A stretch of DNA of 64,000 nucleotides, from positions 9,044,501 through 9,108,500 of the forward strand of contig CP114495.1 of assembly GCA_027186245.1 (NCBI GenBank), written 5' to 3'. Of the stretch, positions 37,505 to 50,574 are shown in pieces. The position numbers and the translations under genes are program-made. This DNA comes from Coriaria nepalensis (lineage: Eukaryota; Streptophyta; Magnoliopsida; Cucurbitales; Coriariaceae). Position 1 is the stretch's first letter, and each line of letters opens with the position of its first letter. The notes under the pieces are model-generated. The model saw nothing but the letters and a program-made list of their open reading frames with translations, was not told where the DNA came from and made no database searches.

Positions 37505-38556
37505 CTTGTCCTTCATCAGGTGCAAGCAAACAAACAGCTAGCACGTACAAAGGGCATTAAAGATGCACTGATTAGCATCTTTGTCTGTGGAATTGAGCAT
37601 TCCAATTCATGTTTGTGTGCTTTCCGTGTAGACGTGAAGTGAATCTATTTTTAAAAAAATATTGTATAATGAATTTCAGTTTTTTTTTTTTTTTTTTAAT
37701 TCTACTTTTTATTTATTTATTTTGTTTTAATAGATTCTATTTTATTTTATTTTATTATTTTATTTTATTTTATTTTATTTTATTTTATTTTATTTTATTT
37801 TATTTTATTTTATTTTATTATTATAAATTATATTTTATTCTGTTTTTTTTTTAAATTTTATTTTACGTACTATTTTATTTTAAAATATTACTATTTTTAT
37901 ATTTACTGTTTATTATATATATTAACTCCTGCAGTATGTAAATTACGTCACGCTCCTTTGATAAGTTTCTTGGTTCCGGATAAGAACGAGAATAACATTA
38001 TTATGACATGGACCTCAACTGTTCTCAAATTCCTTCGGCCAGTTAGTCGCACCATTCAAAAGACGACGCTACTTTGCTTGCGCCTTGCATTGAATTTTGT
38101 ACTTGGTGTGTTTTCCCTTCTTCATTCATCGGATCTGAATCCTTGTTCAAGAGAATCGCTTTCTTTCTTCTCTGCTCTCAATTTTGTTCTTGAAGCTGTG
38201 ACAATCTCAGGGCCAGGTACCCCCCTTTCAACGCTATTCATTATAGAGCAATATTAATTTTGGATTCAATCTCAGTTATAGGATTCTTCTCTTCCATTCT
38301 CTTTACCTTCTGAATTTGTTCTGAATTAGTTTCCTATTTTTCATCAGTCGAAATTTCTTTATTCCTATACTGATTCTACCCAGGTGACTAGCTTTTCATA
38401 CTAGCAATTACTATTTTCATGTCATGGTTTTCGACATCTGGGTGCTTCATATTATGGGTGGTGTAAAACGAAATTGTAAAGAACAATATAGATATAATTT
38501 TGAAGGACGATATACAACAAACATATATTAATGATTAATCTTTGTCATGTGATTAG
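37505..38556. other. NLR-3 upstream region with ATTTT microsatellite and leader exon
   Basis: Starts with a copy of the NLR 3' flank phrase (GCAAGCAAACAAACAGCTAGC), then T-rich sequence with a TATTT pentanucleotide array. The NLR-3 leader exon ends at 38216 (GGGCCAG|GTACCCCC), and the leader intron runs to 38556. Confidence 0.6.
37735..37822 (+). repeat. (TATTT)n pentanucleotide microsatellite
   Basis: About sixteen near-perfect TATTT/TTTTA units in a row within a longer T-rich tract. Confidence 0.9.
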
Positions 38557-38560
38557 GAAT

Positions 38561-41383
38561 ATGCAGGACACTGGTGAAGCAATTCGAATCTTGGAGGATG
38601 TCATCAAATGCAATTCTTATGAAGGAGTAAAGCAGGTAGCTGCTCAATTTGAAAACCGGGATAGAAGAGTATCTAATGAATATGGAAAATTGCATAGTGT
38701 ATCGTCACTCGATCAAGTGGAGAAAAATGTTGAGGCCTTAACAGAGAAAGTCAAGAAACTTGTTGATCATGGAAAGAGAAAACTTGGGAGGCCAAGCGTT
38801 CTTTCTACGAGTATTTCCAATGAAAAAGGGAAGCGAGAAGTTGTTGGTAGCTCTTCAGCGAGAGGCTACTGGCTTATGCCAACTAAATTAGCTGGAGAAA
38901 TTACAACTTGGGACACGTTGAGGAAAATTTGGGATTGCTTACTGTCCGATGATGTTAGAAAGATTGGGGTCTATGGAATGGGGGGAATTGGAAAAACCAC
39001 GATCATGAAGCATATTAATAATTGTCTGTTAGAAGATATAAATGGTAAATTTGATAAAGTCATTTGGGTGACTATATCAAAGACGCCCGACATTGTCAAA
39101 TTACAGAATGATATTGCTCAACAATTGGATTTTGATCTTTCAAAATATAAAGATATGACAATACGGGTGTCGATGTTGTACAATGCCTTGCGAGAGAGGA
39201 GGAGATATGTGTTAATCCTTGATGATATGTGGAATAAATTTCTGCTTCCTGATATAGGCATCCCTGAACCTACCATAGAAAATGATTGCAAACTAGTTTT
39301 GACAACTCGAACACTTGATGTTTGCGATTTTATGAAAACTGACGAAAATGTTCAGATTGGTTTCCTATCTGAAGAGGAGGCATTCAACTTGTTCCTAGAT
39401 CATGTGGGACGTGATATTTTGCTTGTACATGGTTTAAAACCAATTGTGGAAGATGTTTCGAGAAGATGTGCATGTTTGCCTCTTGCAATAGTTATCGTGG
39501 CTAGTAGTATGGCTGGGAAAAAGAAAATATATGAGTGGAAAACTGCACGTCGAAAATTGAGATCGAAATCCAAGGATCCTGATGACAAGGCTAAGGAGGT
39601 ATTGGAACAACTACGGTTTAGTTTCGAGAGCTTGAAAAGTAGGATGCTTCAAGATTGCCTTTTATATTGTGCTTTATACCATGAAGATGATGAAATTCCT
39701 GTTCTAGATATGATAGAGCTATTGATTAATGTTGGAATAATTGAAGATATGCCAAGCAGACAAGACCAATTTGATGAGGGTCATTACATGTTTGCTACTC
39801 TTAAGAATGTATGCTTTCTAGAGGATGTACGACATCACCCTTCGAGGAACGACCCCAAAGAGTATGTGAAGATGCATGATTTGGTAAGAGACATGACCCT
39901 TCAAGTTGCAGGTGATCGCTTCATGGTAGAAGCTGGTTTACGGTTGAAGGAGTTACCAAAGGAGAAAAATTGGTCAAAGAATCTCATGGAGGTGTCTTTG
40001 ATGAAAAATAAAATCACGGAATTCCCTTCTAATATATCTCCAGTGTGCCCGAAACTTTCAGTCTTACTTCTTCAAGATAATCCATTTGAAGTTATTCCCA
40101 ACTCCTTCTTTGAACACATGCTTGGGCTTAAAGTTTTGAATTTATCAAATACGTCAATTGAAATTTTGCCAAACTCAGTATCCAATTTGGTGAATCTCGA
40201 GGCGTTGTTACTTAGACGGTGCTATAAGTTGCGTTATATGCCATCTTTAGCAATGATGAAGAATTTAAGGAGTCTTAGTCTTGCATATTCACACTTAGAT
40301 GAACTACCACAAGGCTTGGAAGAGTTGACCGACTTAAAATACCTTGATCTTACCTGGATGAAGGTAGAGATACCCCATGGTCTTTTACCAAGAGTCTCCC
40401 AACTTCAGTATCTTGCCATTGTAGGCATTATATTGAATGAGGAGCTAATGAGCTTGGAAAAGTTAGAAAGCTTTGGTGGGGGTTTGCCTAACATCAAAAG
40501 TTTCAATGAATACTTTAATCACCGAGATCTTGAAGGAGGACTTATCGATTAGGACATCAGTGTGGGAGGATTGCATCATTTGGCACTTCTACAATCTTCA
40601 CACCTTGACAAAAGTGTATGTCTGATGAAATGCAACATTAGTAAACGTGGAGACATGGATGACGTGCTCATGCTTCCAAAGGATATTCAGGTCCTAACGG
40701 TCGAAGATGATAGTTCTATTTCAAGCTTATGCGACATAGCATCCTTGGACAATGTCACTGACTTGAGAGAATGTTCTATCGACGAATGCGATAAGGTAGA
40801 AGTTCTCATTTCTTCTCCTTCTTCTATTATGCTTCCTCTCAAAAGTTTAGAAGTATTGTACATTAGATTTTTGTCAAGCTTACGAGATTTGATCGGGAGA
40901 GAGGCAATTGAATTAAGAGCACTCCCAACTTCCACTTTTTCTTGTCTTAGAAAAATTGTCATTCTCGGTTGTTCGGAAATAGAAGAGGTATTTCCTATCG
41001 CGTTGATTCCATACTTGCAAAGCTTGGAAGACATTGAAGTCTCCACTTGTGGGAATTTGGTGAGAATTGTGGGGGGAACAAGTATTACTTCCAACATCAC
41101 ATTTCCCAGGTTACGGGTATTGGCGTTGAATATCCTACCGGAATTGCAGAGCATTTGTTCTAGTCCTAGTATCATAGTTTGTAATTCTCTCGAAAGAATT
41201 TTTGTTAACCATACCTTCAACCTAAAGATGTTACCTATTAGTCTGCCCCTGGACGACCAAGGTCAACCATGTCCTCTCCCTTCGCTTCAGACAATCACAA
41301 TGGCAGCAGAAGCATGGGAGACAATGGAGTGGGCTCATCCCAGTACTAGGACTGTTCTTCAAAGGTTCCATAGAAACATATAG
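38561..41383 (+). pseudogene. NLR-3: NB-ARC-LRR gene split by one in-frame TAG
   Basis: The frame is open from MQDTGEAIRILEDV at 38561 except for one TAG at 40550-40552; both sides are in the same frame, for a total of 940 codons before the final stop. In NLR-1 the matching position is Tyr (GGLVNYN vs GGLID-stop). NB-ARC motifs are intact: GMGGIGKTT, LILDDMW, LVLTTRTLDVC, CLPLAI, KMHDL. As it stands, the gene would give a 663-residue protein with NB-ARC and about 220 residues of LRR. This could be a recent pseudogene, a truncated receptor, an allele or a base error. The N-terminus is longer than in NLR-1 by about 20 residues (KRKLGRPSVLSTSISNEKG). Confidence 0.85.
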
Positions 41384-43519
41384 ACAGACTATGGTATGAA
41401 TTCCTGACTCTTTTCATTCTAATTTGTTTTCCCTCTTTTGATTCCTTCTTTTTTGTTCACCTTCAAGACTTGTATTATATTTGGAATCTGGGGTTCTATT
41501 ATAATTTATCAGGTGCGAGCAAACAAACAGCAAGCACGTCAAAAGTCACTCCATGTCGCATAATGCAATTATGACGTCGTTGTAGGAAGTCATGATGAAG
41601 CTTTCTTGTTTGTATTCGACTCTTACATTTCTTCTCGAAAGCCTTTTAGTTTCCGAAGTTTATCATATGCCATGGTTACATGGCTTGATTAGAAGAGATG
41701 GAGTTGACTACATTAAATTCTGAGATGGGAATTTGAGTAATGTCATTTGAGCATAATATGCAATAAAACGAGCCCAGTACATGTTTTCAATTCTACTTTT
41801 CCAAGCTTTGTTTTAGAAAATAGACCTTATTTTAATATAAAAAATTAAAAATTATACTTTCAAGTCTTTTTCATAAAAATATAATTTTTAATTTTTTAAA
41901 AGTATTTTTTATAATTATTAAAAATAAAAATTTAATATAATTTAATATAATATTATTTTTTTAAATCGTGATATATCATTATTTTTAGAATCACAGAGAG
42001 AGAGAGAGAGAGAGAGATTAACAAGAGAGATACAAAGCTTCATCTTCTGTTCAGATCTCAAGCTTAGCTAGAACTCTTCAACAGGTATTCTGATTTATAC
42101 TTATTATTTTCCTTTTTTATTTTGGGGGCAAAATTAGAGGACTTATAGAACTGGCTTAGGGCGTCTCTAATTTTTTGATTTGATAATCGATCTTCTGCAT
42201 TTTACTCGGAATGAAGATTAAGTAGATCTTGAATGCTTCTCTTTCGTTCTTTTTGATTAAATACCCGGATTCTCGAGTATTATCTGTTTGGCTGCTAAGA
42301 AACTGAATAGAAAAGAAATTGAATTAGATATTATTGCCTGATTTTTCCTATAAATTAAAAAAAAAAAAAATTATCGAAGGGAAAATTTTTCCCTTTTTTT
42401 ATTTTCCAATAATTTGATTGTTTTGATTTTCTGGTATTCTCTTCAACTCAAAGATATTTCAACAAGTATGTCCTCTGATTTGCAAGTTTATAGTTACGCT
42501 AGAGTTTCATGGATCCGTTCCAATACTCCTCTTTCCAGCAGTGAAAACTAGTTACTAGATCGAAGCTCGTTTTGGTTTCCAAATTCAACTTTTGAATTTC
42601 AAACCAGATTCATTTTCAGAATTTAAACTAGGCTGACGGCGTCTTCAAATCTAGAAATTAGATTGGTTTGAATTTCAAACCAGATTCATTTTTTGAATTT
42701 CTTTTATGCCTTTGTACTTGTTCTTCAAATGATTTTACTTGGCGAAACTATGGATTTCCAGAAATTCTTATTCATGATCGTAATAATTTATAGATGTTAG
42801 TATATTTTGTTAATATGAGATGTTTGTTTCAAAATGAATAATAGCTAATTTGGCTTTCAATATATATTACGGATACTGTGAAAATAAAGCTTGACATGAA
42901 GAAAATTGACATAATTATGTTTCTCCATAAATTTAATCCCAAACTTTTATTTAATTTCTTTTCTTTCTTAACAACCTATTCATTTTCTTTTCCTTTTAGT
43001 CCTTCTGATATTTTCCTCAAACACCTGCCGAAAAATCAGCCACCACCACCACCGGCGGTAGCATTGACGTGAAATTAATAATTAGAGACTGTGCTAGCAT
43101 GTTGATTACCAGTTTACCACTAGTCCAAAAGCTCGATCTGATAGGGAAAAAAAATGTTATTTTAACCAAAACATAGAAAGAAAAAAAAAAACTAACATAA
43201 TGAAAATCGTTTGTTGGAGAAATTCATTGAGCCTGAAGAAATTAAACTGTTGAATAGTGTAAAAAAATAATTATAATTATATAAAATAGTATATTAAGCA
43301 TAAGTATTCTGTAATATATTTAGAGAAAGAAGGCAAAAACATTAGATGAGCAGTTAATAAATAATATGCAACGTGACTAGTATGTGTCTTGATTTACATA
43401 TTTTTAATGGCAAACGTAGACAACATATTTTAGGGGTCTAACTGGGTCATTGATTAATTACTTTAATTATGTATTGAAGGTTAGAACCAACAAATATTAT
43501 ATTTTTAACATATAATTAG
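41384..43519. other. NLR-3 3' flank and NLR-4 leader/intron
   Basis: Shared NLR 3' flank (GCGAGCAAACAAACAGCAAGC). A stretch near 41735-41790 (GCATAATATGCAATAAAACG) recurs at 46905-46960. A GA microsatellite at 41993-42017 precedes a probable NLR-4 leader exon ending CAACAG|GTATTC (42084), and its intron ends at AATTAG (43519). Confidence 0.5.
41993..42017 (+). repeat. (GA)n microsatellite
   Basis: AGAGAGAGAG repeat of about 12 units in the probable NLR-4 leader. Confidence 0.8.
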
Positions 43520-43523
43520 GAAC

Positions 43524-46245
43524 ATGGAAGATATCGAAAACGCTATTCAAGAATTGGAGGAGGTGATCAAGTGCAGTAGCGATGAACAAGTTCAACAACT
43601 GGTTACTAAATTTGAAAATAGGAGAAGAGTATCTCAGATGAACGGAGAGCACGATGTATTATCACTTGGTCCATTGGGGAATGATTTGCATGATTTAAAA
43701 GTAGAAGTTGTCGGACTAGCCCACCGAGGTAAGAGCAAAGTACCTAGCAGCTCCTCAGAGAGAGGAGCATTGCTTCGACCGAAAAAATTAGTCGGAGATA
43801 TTACAACTCGAAAGATCATGAAAAAGACATGGGATCACTTAATGGATGATGAGACTAGAAAGATTGGATTCTATGGTGCTAAGGGAATTGGCAAAACAAT
43901 CATCATGAAACACATCAATGATTGTCTTATAGAAAATCGAAGTGGTAAATTCGATAGAGTTATTTGGGTTACTGTATCAGAGACGCCCAAATTAACTCAA
44001 TTACAGAATGACATTGCTTTTCAATTGGGATTAAATCTTTCGAATTGCAATGATGTAACAACACGTGCGGACTTGTTGAGACGGGCTTTGCGAGACACAA
44101 AAAGGTATGTGATGATCCTAGATGATATGTGCATAAAATCTCGTCTTCGTGATATCGGTATCCCTGAACCTACAGTCGCAAATGGATGCAAATTAATTTT
44201 GACTGCTCAGTCAGTGGATACTTGTAAATTCATGGAATGTGATGAAACAATTCATATGGGTCTTCTATTAAAAGCAGAGGCATGGGAGTTATTCCGAATT
44301 CATGGTAAACATGATGATAATCTGCATGTGCAACAGACTTATGATGAGGCCGAAATTCTTTTTCTAGAATATTGTTTGTGTTTGCCTCTGTCATTTGTCA
44401 AGGTGAGCAAAAAATTGGCTGGTAAAACCCTTACACGTGAGTGGAGAGACGCACGTGAAGATTTTAAGAAGGAATATCGTGATCCTGATAAAAAGATTAA
44501 GGAAGTAATTGGGCAACTAAAATCTGCTTATCCATGCATGAGAACCGAAAGTGTACTTTATGATTGTCTTCTATATTGTGCCATATTTCTTGAAATGGGG
44601 GAGAATCAAATAAATAAAATTATAAACGTACTCATCGATGCTGGAAAAATAGAAGATATGCAGAGTATACGAAGCCAAATGGACAAGGGTAATGGAATGT
44701 TAGATATCCTAAAAACTTTCGGTTGCCTAGAAAAAGAACAACATGAGATTGGTGGCATGATTGTGGAGATGCATGATACTATAAAATTCATGGTGCGCCA
44801 AATTATTGGTCAACAATACAAAGGTGTACGTGAGATGTATAAATGGTCAGAAGATCTTGGAAACTTGTTGTTGGTGGAACATAAACTTGAGATATTACCT
44901 CCCAAAGCATCACTGAAATTACCTAAGAAACTTTCAGCTTTAATGATACATTCCACTTCATTACTAAGTCTGTCCAAAACATTCTTCAATAATTTAGATG
45001 CGCTAAAGATTATTGATTTGTGTCATGTTCAAAGATTAAGCGCTTGCCGGAATTAATGTCAGATTTGGTGGTTCTAGTAGCATTGTTGCTAAATAATTGT
45101 AGCAAGTTATCGTATGTGCCATCGCTTCGGAAAATGAAGAGGTTAAGGAGGCTCGAACTCAATATGACATCAATAAAAACACTGCCGGATGGTCTTACAG
45201 AACTGGCGAACTTGAAATTCCTAAGTCTTTTGGTAAAGGAGCTAAAGATACCCGATTGGAGTTTTTCCAAACTCTCACGACTCCAATTCCTGGAAGTTCT
45301 ATATCCATTAACAACTGAAGAGTTGATGGGCTTAGGACAGTTGAAATATTTCTCTGGGCTCTTTCATGACTTCCCTAGCTTCAATGAGTATGTCAATCAC
45401 AAAGACGGAGGGCAAAAGCTTGATGGGTACAGAATCTCTGTGGGTGGTATATTCTGGAAGGACAATGCCTCAGATCTGAAGTATAACCAATTCATACTTG
45501 CTCCTGTAAAAGAAACAGATACTGAAACCATCATGCTTCCTGAGGATGTTGAGGCTTAGCAACCGGAGAGTTCAGTACTATCTCGAGTTTATCTGACATC
45601 GCCAGCTACCTGAGCAGAGCAACCAACTTGAGAGGATTTTTGATTGGGAAATGTGATATGCTGGATGTCCTCCTTCCATCTCATTCCGATAAGGTGCTTC
45701 TTTCTTTCAAAAATCTCGAACGTCTTTTTGTTGCTGCTATGCCAAAAATGCGCAACTTGATCAGTAGAGAGATAAATCAACTCCCACCTTCCCATTATTC
45801 CTGTCTTAAGTTCCTTTCCATTGATCGTTGTCCGGAATTGGAGTAGGTTTTTCCAATCTGGTTTCTAGAACACATAAAAAGATTGGAGGAGATTCACGTC
45901 GAGAACTGTAAGAAAATGGTGAGAATTATTGAGGTAGCTAGTCCTCCAAGTCTCACACTTCCCACATTAAAGGTGTTGTCATTGTGTGAGCTGCCATTGT
46001 TGGAAACCATCTGTCCGAGTTCTACCATCATGATTTGTAATTTGCTCGAGAAAATTTCTATTCAAGCTTGTCCAAAGCTGAAGAGGATTCCTTTCTGTTC
46101 TCCCGTTGGAAGCCGAGGTCAATCACGTGCTCTCCCGTGCCTCCAAAAAATTGGCATTACAGCTGAAGATTGGGAGTCAATGGAGTGGCCGGATCAACCC
46201 AATGCGAAGAAAATGTTTGAGAGCTTACGTAAAGATCCTCTCTAG
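43524..46245 (+). pseudogene. NLR-4: divergent NB-ARC-LRR copy with frameshifts and a stop
   Basis: Starts MEDIENAIQELEEVIKCSSD. The NB-ARC is open for about 500 codons, but the P-loop reads GAKGIGKTI, kinase-2 reads MILDDMC (the Trp replaced by Cys), RNBS-B reads LILTAQSVDTC and MHD reads EMHDT. A frameshift near 45035 moves the reading into IKRLPELMSDLVVL. A second near 45550 moves it into LATGEFSTIS, and a TAG follows at 45844-45846 (PELE-stop-VFPIWF). The end PNAKKMFESLRKDPL is still recognisable. It is most distant from the other three copies and probably an older duplicate. Confidence 0.9.
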
Positions 46246-47715
46246 CTCTATTCATGGGTAACTTCCGAATCCTAACTTGCTGTTGACCATACAGAATTAT
46301 AACCGTTGAGTACATGCTTTTTATGTATTGATTTTTTAACATAAACAAAAATGCTCACAGTGAGCTTTTTTTGGGGTTGATTAGATACTCATATTGTTCC
46401 TTCTGTCCCAGTATCGGCATGCTACAGATCTTTCATCAAGTAAAAGTAAACAGAACGATGGATGAACCATTAAAAGGGTTGGATCTCTAGATTGAGGCAA
46501 TGAATTCTCAAAAGGTATATTCTAATCCTCTCCATGCTGGCTTCTTCTTTCTTCCCCTGTTTAAACATTGCTTTAATTCAACATAATCTTAGCTAATGAG
46601 AATTTGGTTTGTTTATTAAGTATACTTTTATTGTTTTTAAATTAAATTCTGTCATTTTATCACATAGACTATCATATTTTTAAATATGTTTCTTTACAGA
46701 GAAGCTACCTAGTATTATTATATACGAATACCAAACAGAAAAGAGCCACAATCCGCAGCCTTGTAGAGGTGAGTTTATTGGATGTGTTCTGAAGAATGAA
46801 TAAGTGATCATTGTTTTATGTTTCCAAAGGGTGTCTATGACGGGCATTTGTTCTAAAAATGAGATTTGTTTAGCGTTTGTGAAAATGGGAGGTTGAGTAT
46901 TGTCATTGAACATAATATGCAATAAAATGAGCCCACTACATGATTTCAATATGTACTTTGTACAGAACCGGTTTATGTTAGGTTAGAAAATTGCAACATT
47001 GTCCTGTCATTACGATGCTTGTTGCATTTTCATTTGATTGTCTTCTCTTGTACATCAGTCCTTACATGGCTCCCTTTGTCGTAGGTCCATCGTGCAGCAC
47101 AATTAAATCGATCCTTGCACGGAGCAAGTAAATGCTGCTGTTGTAACACAAGAAAAGGAGGCATTGCACCACATTCTTGCTTTTTTGCTTCTTTGTAAAT
47201 ATATATTAGCTTCTCTTATTGAGATAAAGTTGGTAACTTTAAATTACCAAAACAAAGTTGTCATTTATGTGCATTAAACTGTGTATTTGTTTGTTTCTGG
47301 TTTAGACAAGATTCGAACAGTTAACATAGTGAAAGTTTGATCTGTAATTATGAAGTGTTGTAGGTGTATTGAAGGCATTGTATATGAAATGGAATTCAGA
47401 CAAGCAGTTGTTTTGTTCTCAAAATTCAGCCCCTATTTTTTCATTTATAGTTTTCCCAGAGGACTACTTTTATCAAAGCCTTAGACTATCCGAAAGAATT
47501 GAATGAGAACTGAACATGGTATTCATCAGCTCACTAAATGAATGTTTGAGTACTACTTTTTGAACAATAATACACCTCTACAAACCTAGACCGGGACTAC
47601 CGTCTCTTCTCACAACAGTTGCATACAATGTATGAGATACTTTCTCATCCCGAAAGAGGACGGACCGATTCATGTTTTGGAACGGATGAGAGAGATTGGA
47701 CGGGGCAGGCGGGGA
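46246..47715. other. Intergenic after NLR-4
   Basis: No gene seen. 46890-46960 repeats the NLR-3 downstream segment at 41735-41790. The rest shows nothing I can name. Confidence 0.5.
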
Positions 47716-48338
47716 CTACATCTTCACGGGCCCATTAAAATTCATGTGCACAGTTGCATTCTCAATCACACCACCATCAATAGCCAAAAGTCCCACACTT
47801 TTATTTGTCTGCTGGAACATTGATGTTGTCGTCCTCCCTCGCCATTCCTCAATGTCTTGAGACTTAGGAATCTCCTTTCCCTCCTCATGATTCTTTCTAG
47901 CTTCTTCAGCGATCTCATCAATAATTTCCTTAAGCCCGGAAGCCGAGCATCTCAACTTGATCAGTTCCTCGGCATCTTTAATCTCGGGCCCGTTGATGAA
48001 CCCTCTAATCTTGACTAGACAATCTTCATCATCCGGCCTTAACTTCCTATAGGGGTGACGGTCTTTCCTTGACTCTAAATTTTGCTTGGCTGAATCTATC
48101 TCGCGCAGCATGCTTCCGATCTCTTCCATGTTTGCCTTAACTTTCCTCAATTGCTTTAGTCTTTGATTCACAGAGTACTTGAGATATTCCTCAAATGAAG
48201 CCTTATCACTACTTGAAGAACTAATTGTATGTATAACAAAGTGAATAAGAAATTTTGATTTGCAGACAGTACAAAATGGAAGAAGAAGAAATGTCGAAAG
48301 AGAAAGTGAGCTTACCTCTCCTGGCTTTCCATGGCCAT
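47716..48338 (-). CDS. RHPY-3: uncharacterised protein with Gly/Asn-rich C-terminal tail
   Basis: Exon 1 48338..48316 (MAMESQE plus AG, donor AG|GTAAGC) and exon 2 48220..47716; the AG+T junction gives Ser, so 175 aa. It is a full-length paralogue of RHPY-1: SFEEYLKYSVNQRLKQLRKV, a longer first helical segment (ANMEEIGSMLREIDSAKQN), RKDRHPYRKLRPDDEDCLVK, AEELIKLRCSASGLKEI and EEGKEIPKS are followed by a tail with GLLAIDGGVIEN and VHMNFNGPVKM. No known domain is recognised. The mostly helical, charged body with a short beta-prone tail is similar in plan to the coiled-coil proteins that follow. A start at the second Met is equally possible. Confidence 0.8.
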
Positions 48339-48344
48339 GATTCT

Positions 48345-50559
48345 TGTTTAGATCGACTATTTGAGTTGATGATTAATGGAGGATAGATGAGGGAGTTCAT
48401 TGATATCATCCACTTGACAAAGATAACGTAAATATTGAATAATCAAAAAAAAAAAAATCAAGATTTCTGGGGAGTTGACTAAGAGAAGGTTTCTGAAAAA
48501 GTCCCCGAAAAAGAAGGAATGAGGAAAGGGCATAGATGAGGACATTAGGATAAGAGTGGTGGTAAATTTTGGGGAAATTAGGATAAGCCCAAATTTTTTA
48601 AAAAATTAAAAAAATACCCCAAAATTAGAAAAATTATGTTGAATTGATATTTTCATAGGGAAATATTTACATGGTATCTATAATTATAATTGTACCATGT
48701 GATTGTACAACTTACTAATATGGTAATTGTAACATGCTATCTAACAACTACATTACTTTAATTAGATTATGACTACTGCTTCGACTCATTCAATTGAAAA
48801 GAAGTTAACGCGCAAAAAAGACATTGAATATTTCTCGTTTCTCACCTTGTTCTGTATTTCACATGGAAGCTACTACGTTGACCATGTCTTGCAAAATGGC
48901 GCGTTTAATGATATAAACGTGTGAGATGATTGACTGGAAAATAATATGCAGTTTGACAGCTAATAAAATGTATTTATTTCGCAGTTAGAAACTTCCGTTT
49001 AGATCTATAAGCTGAAATAGAATTTGACAGTTAATTTTCTTTGATCGATTAAGAAGGCTTGATGTCAGGTTTAAGCATATATTTTCCATTACAGAAAGTT
49101 CATCGACTTGTACAGAAAGTTCAGTATGTACTTCCATTTTCTCCTCGAATGAGACATTAGACTAGGTTATGTATAAGGTAAGTATGTGCATTAGGATCTG
49201 GATCCGGATCCGTGAGATCCCATCTCAAGGTAGGCTGTCTGATGTCTCTCTAAGCCTAGCCCATGAGCATTTTAACTGAACAAGCCATTACCCACTATAA
49301 CTCAGTCTCAGCCGTTGATCAAGTAACCCTAGGACTGATAATAAATTCATCGCAACTCTTCTACCAATAAATCTCTCTTCTTCTCCTGGAAGGCTCAAGC
49401 CGTTCCTACCTCCTCCCTCGCACATCAAGCTGAATTACAGATCTCACATAATAAATCCATACAGTGAAAAGAGAAGAAAGTTGAGAGAAAATAGATGAAA
49501 ACAAAATAAGCAAAAAGTTTAGTAATATGCATTATATACAAACTTAGTTATGCATACCATTCTAGCTCAGAACTTAATGTTTCAAAAACAGAAATTAGAA
49601 ATACATAAATACCTATAATATTGCAAATAAATCATTAGATCAATTTACAGAGTGTAACATGGCTCATTCTCGTTAGAAGGATCAGGATCAGGTTGAATGT
49701 TCTTACTTCATATCCGTTGTTTCGTTGAAAGTGAAAAATGAGATTATTGATTTCGTATTTTGTCTGTTTTATCTTGTATTTGAAGGAATTATATATATAT
49801 ATATAATTTTAACCTTAAAAGTATATTTATAATTATTTGTTACGAGTTAATAGATAAGTTGACGATAATAAGAAATATATTCATTTATAAATAGAAGATT
49901 GCATTTAAAACAAGTTCTAAATTTTACTTTTGAGTTACAAAGCTACCATATGTTCAAATGAGTTTTCATATTATATTGTAAATAAAACTCCTCTCTTATA
50001 ATTGAATCGTTAGAGAATTTTACCGAAATTGAATTTTAATAAAATTAAAAAAAAAATTGTAAATCAATTGGAAAAATATGTATAACTAAGAAACTGGTTA
50101 CGAGCCCTAACATCAAATGCTCTTGGGCATCAATAATTTATTATTCGTCACTGACGTGCTACAACTTGCAGTTAGATATGACAATTAGACAGTAAGGCAA
50201 TCAAACTCCTAAGTCTATGATTAGTTCGACCATATAAGATCTTCAAGTGGTCAATAATTTATGTATATATATCTTCCCATATTTTATCTTTTTGATTTAA
50301 ATGCAACGACGTGATGGCTTATGGAGTGGACCTCATGGTAGAGGCTATTCCATCCTAAAGTGGTGTTAACTTTTTATCGGCTAATTAGTTCACGAGTTGG
50401 AGATAAGCGGACTCGAATCGTAAACATCCGTCGTTGGTTAAACCACCGCCTCTCGGACTCCGGCGATTCTACCATAGAGGCAGGCTTATCCAAGTTAATT
50501 AAGAGAATGAGAAGTATAATAACTTATAAGAGTTGGCAGAGAGTCCGCCAAATTAAATT
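48345..50559. other. Intergenic between RHPY-3 and its relic
   Basis: Contains RHPY-3 upstream sequence that recurs at 50.6-51.0 kb. The rest (49000-50300) is AT-rich without recognisable genes. At about 50390-50500 there is a GC-richer stretch; on the minus strand it contains GATTCGAGTCC, which resembles a Pol III B box. Confidence 0.45.
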
Positions 50560-50574
50560 TTTTTAGGTGAACCA

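Noticed and set aside
37609..37854. 81-codon frame rich in Phe/Leu/Tyr
   Set aside because: Translation of the TATTT microsatellite and flanking T-rich sequence.
40687..41220. 177-codon frame antisense to the NLR-3 LRR
   Set aside because: Similar antisense frames occur opposite the other NLR copies; they mirror LRR codon bias and carry no domain.
42878..43072. Short frame ending in PPPPPA before NLR-4
   Set aside because: Lies inside the proposed leader intron of NLR-4 and has no counterpart in other copies.
50360..50566. 68-codon Arg-rich frame
   Set aside because: Falls in a repeat-like stretch with a Pol III B-box-like word; no homologous frame elsewhere in the window.
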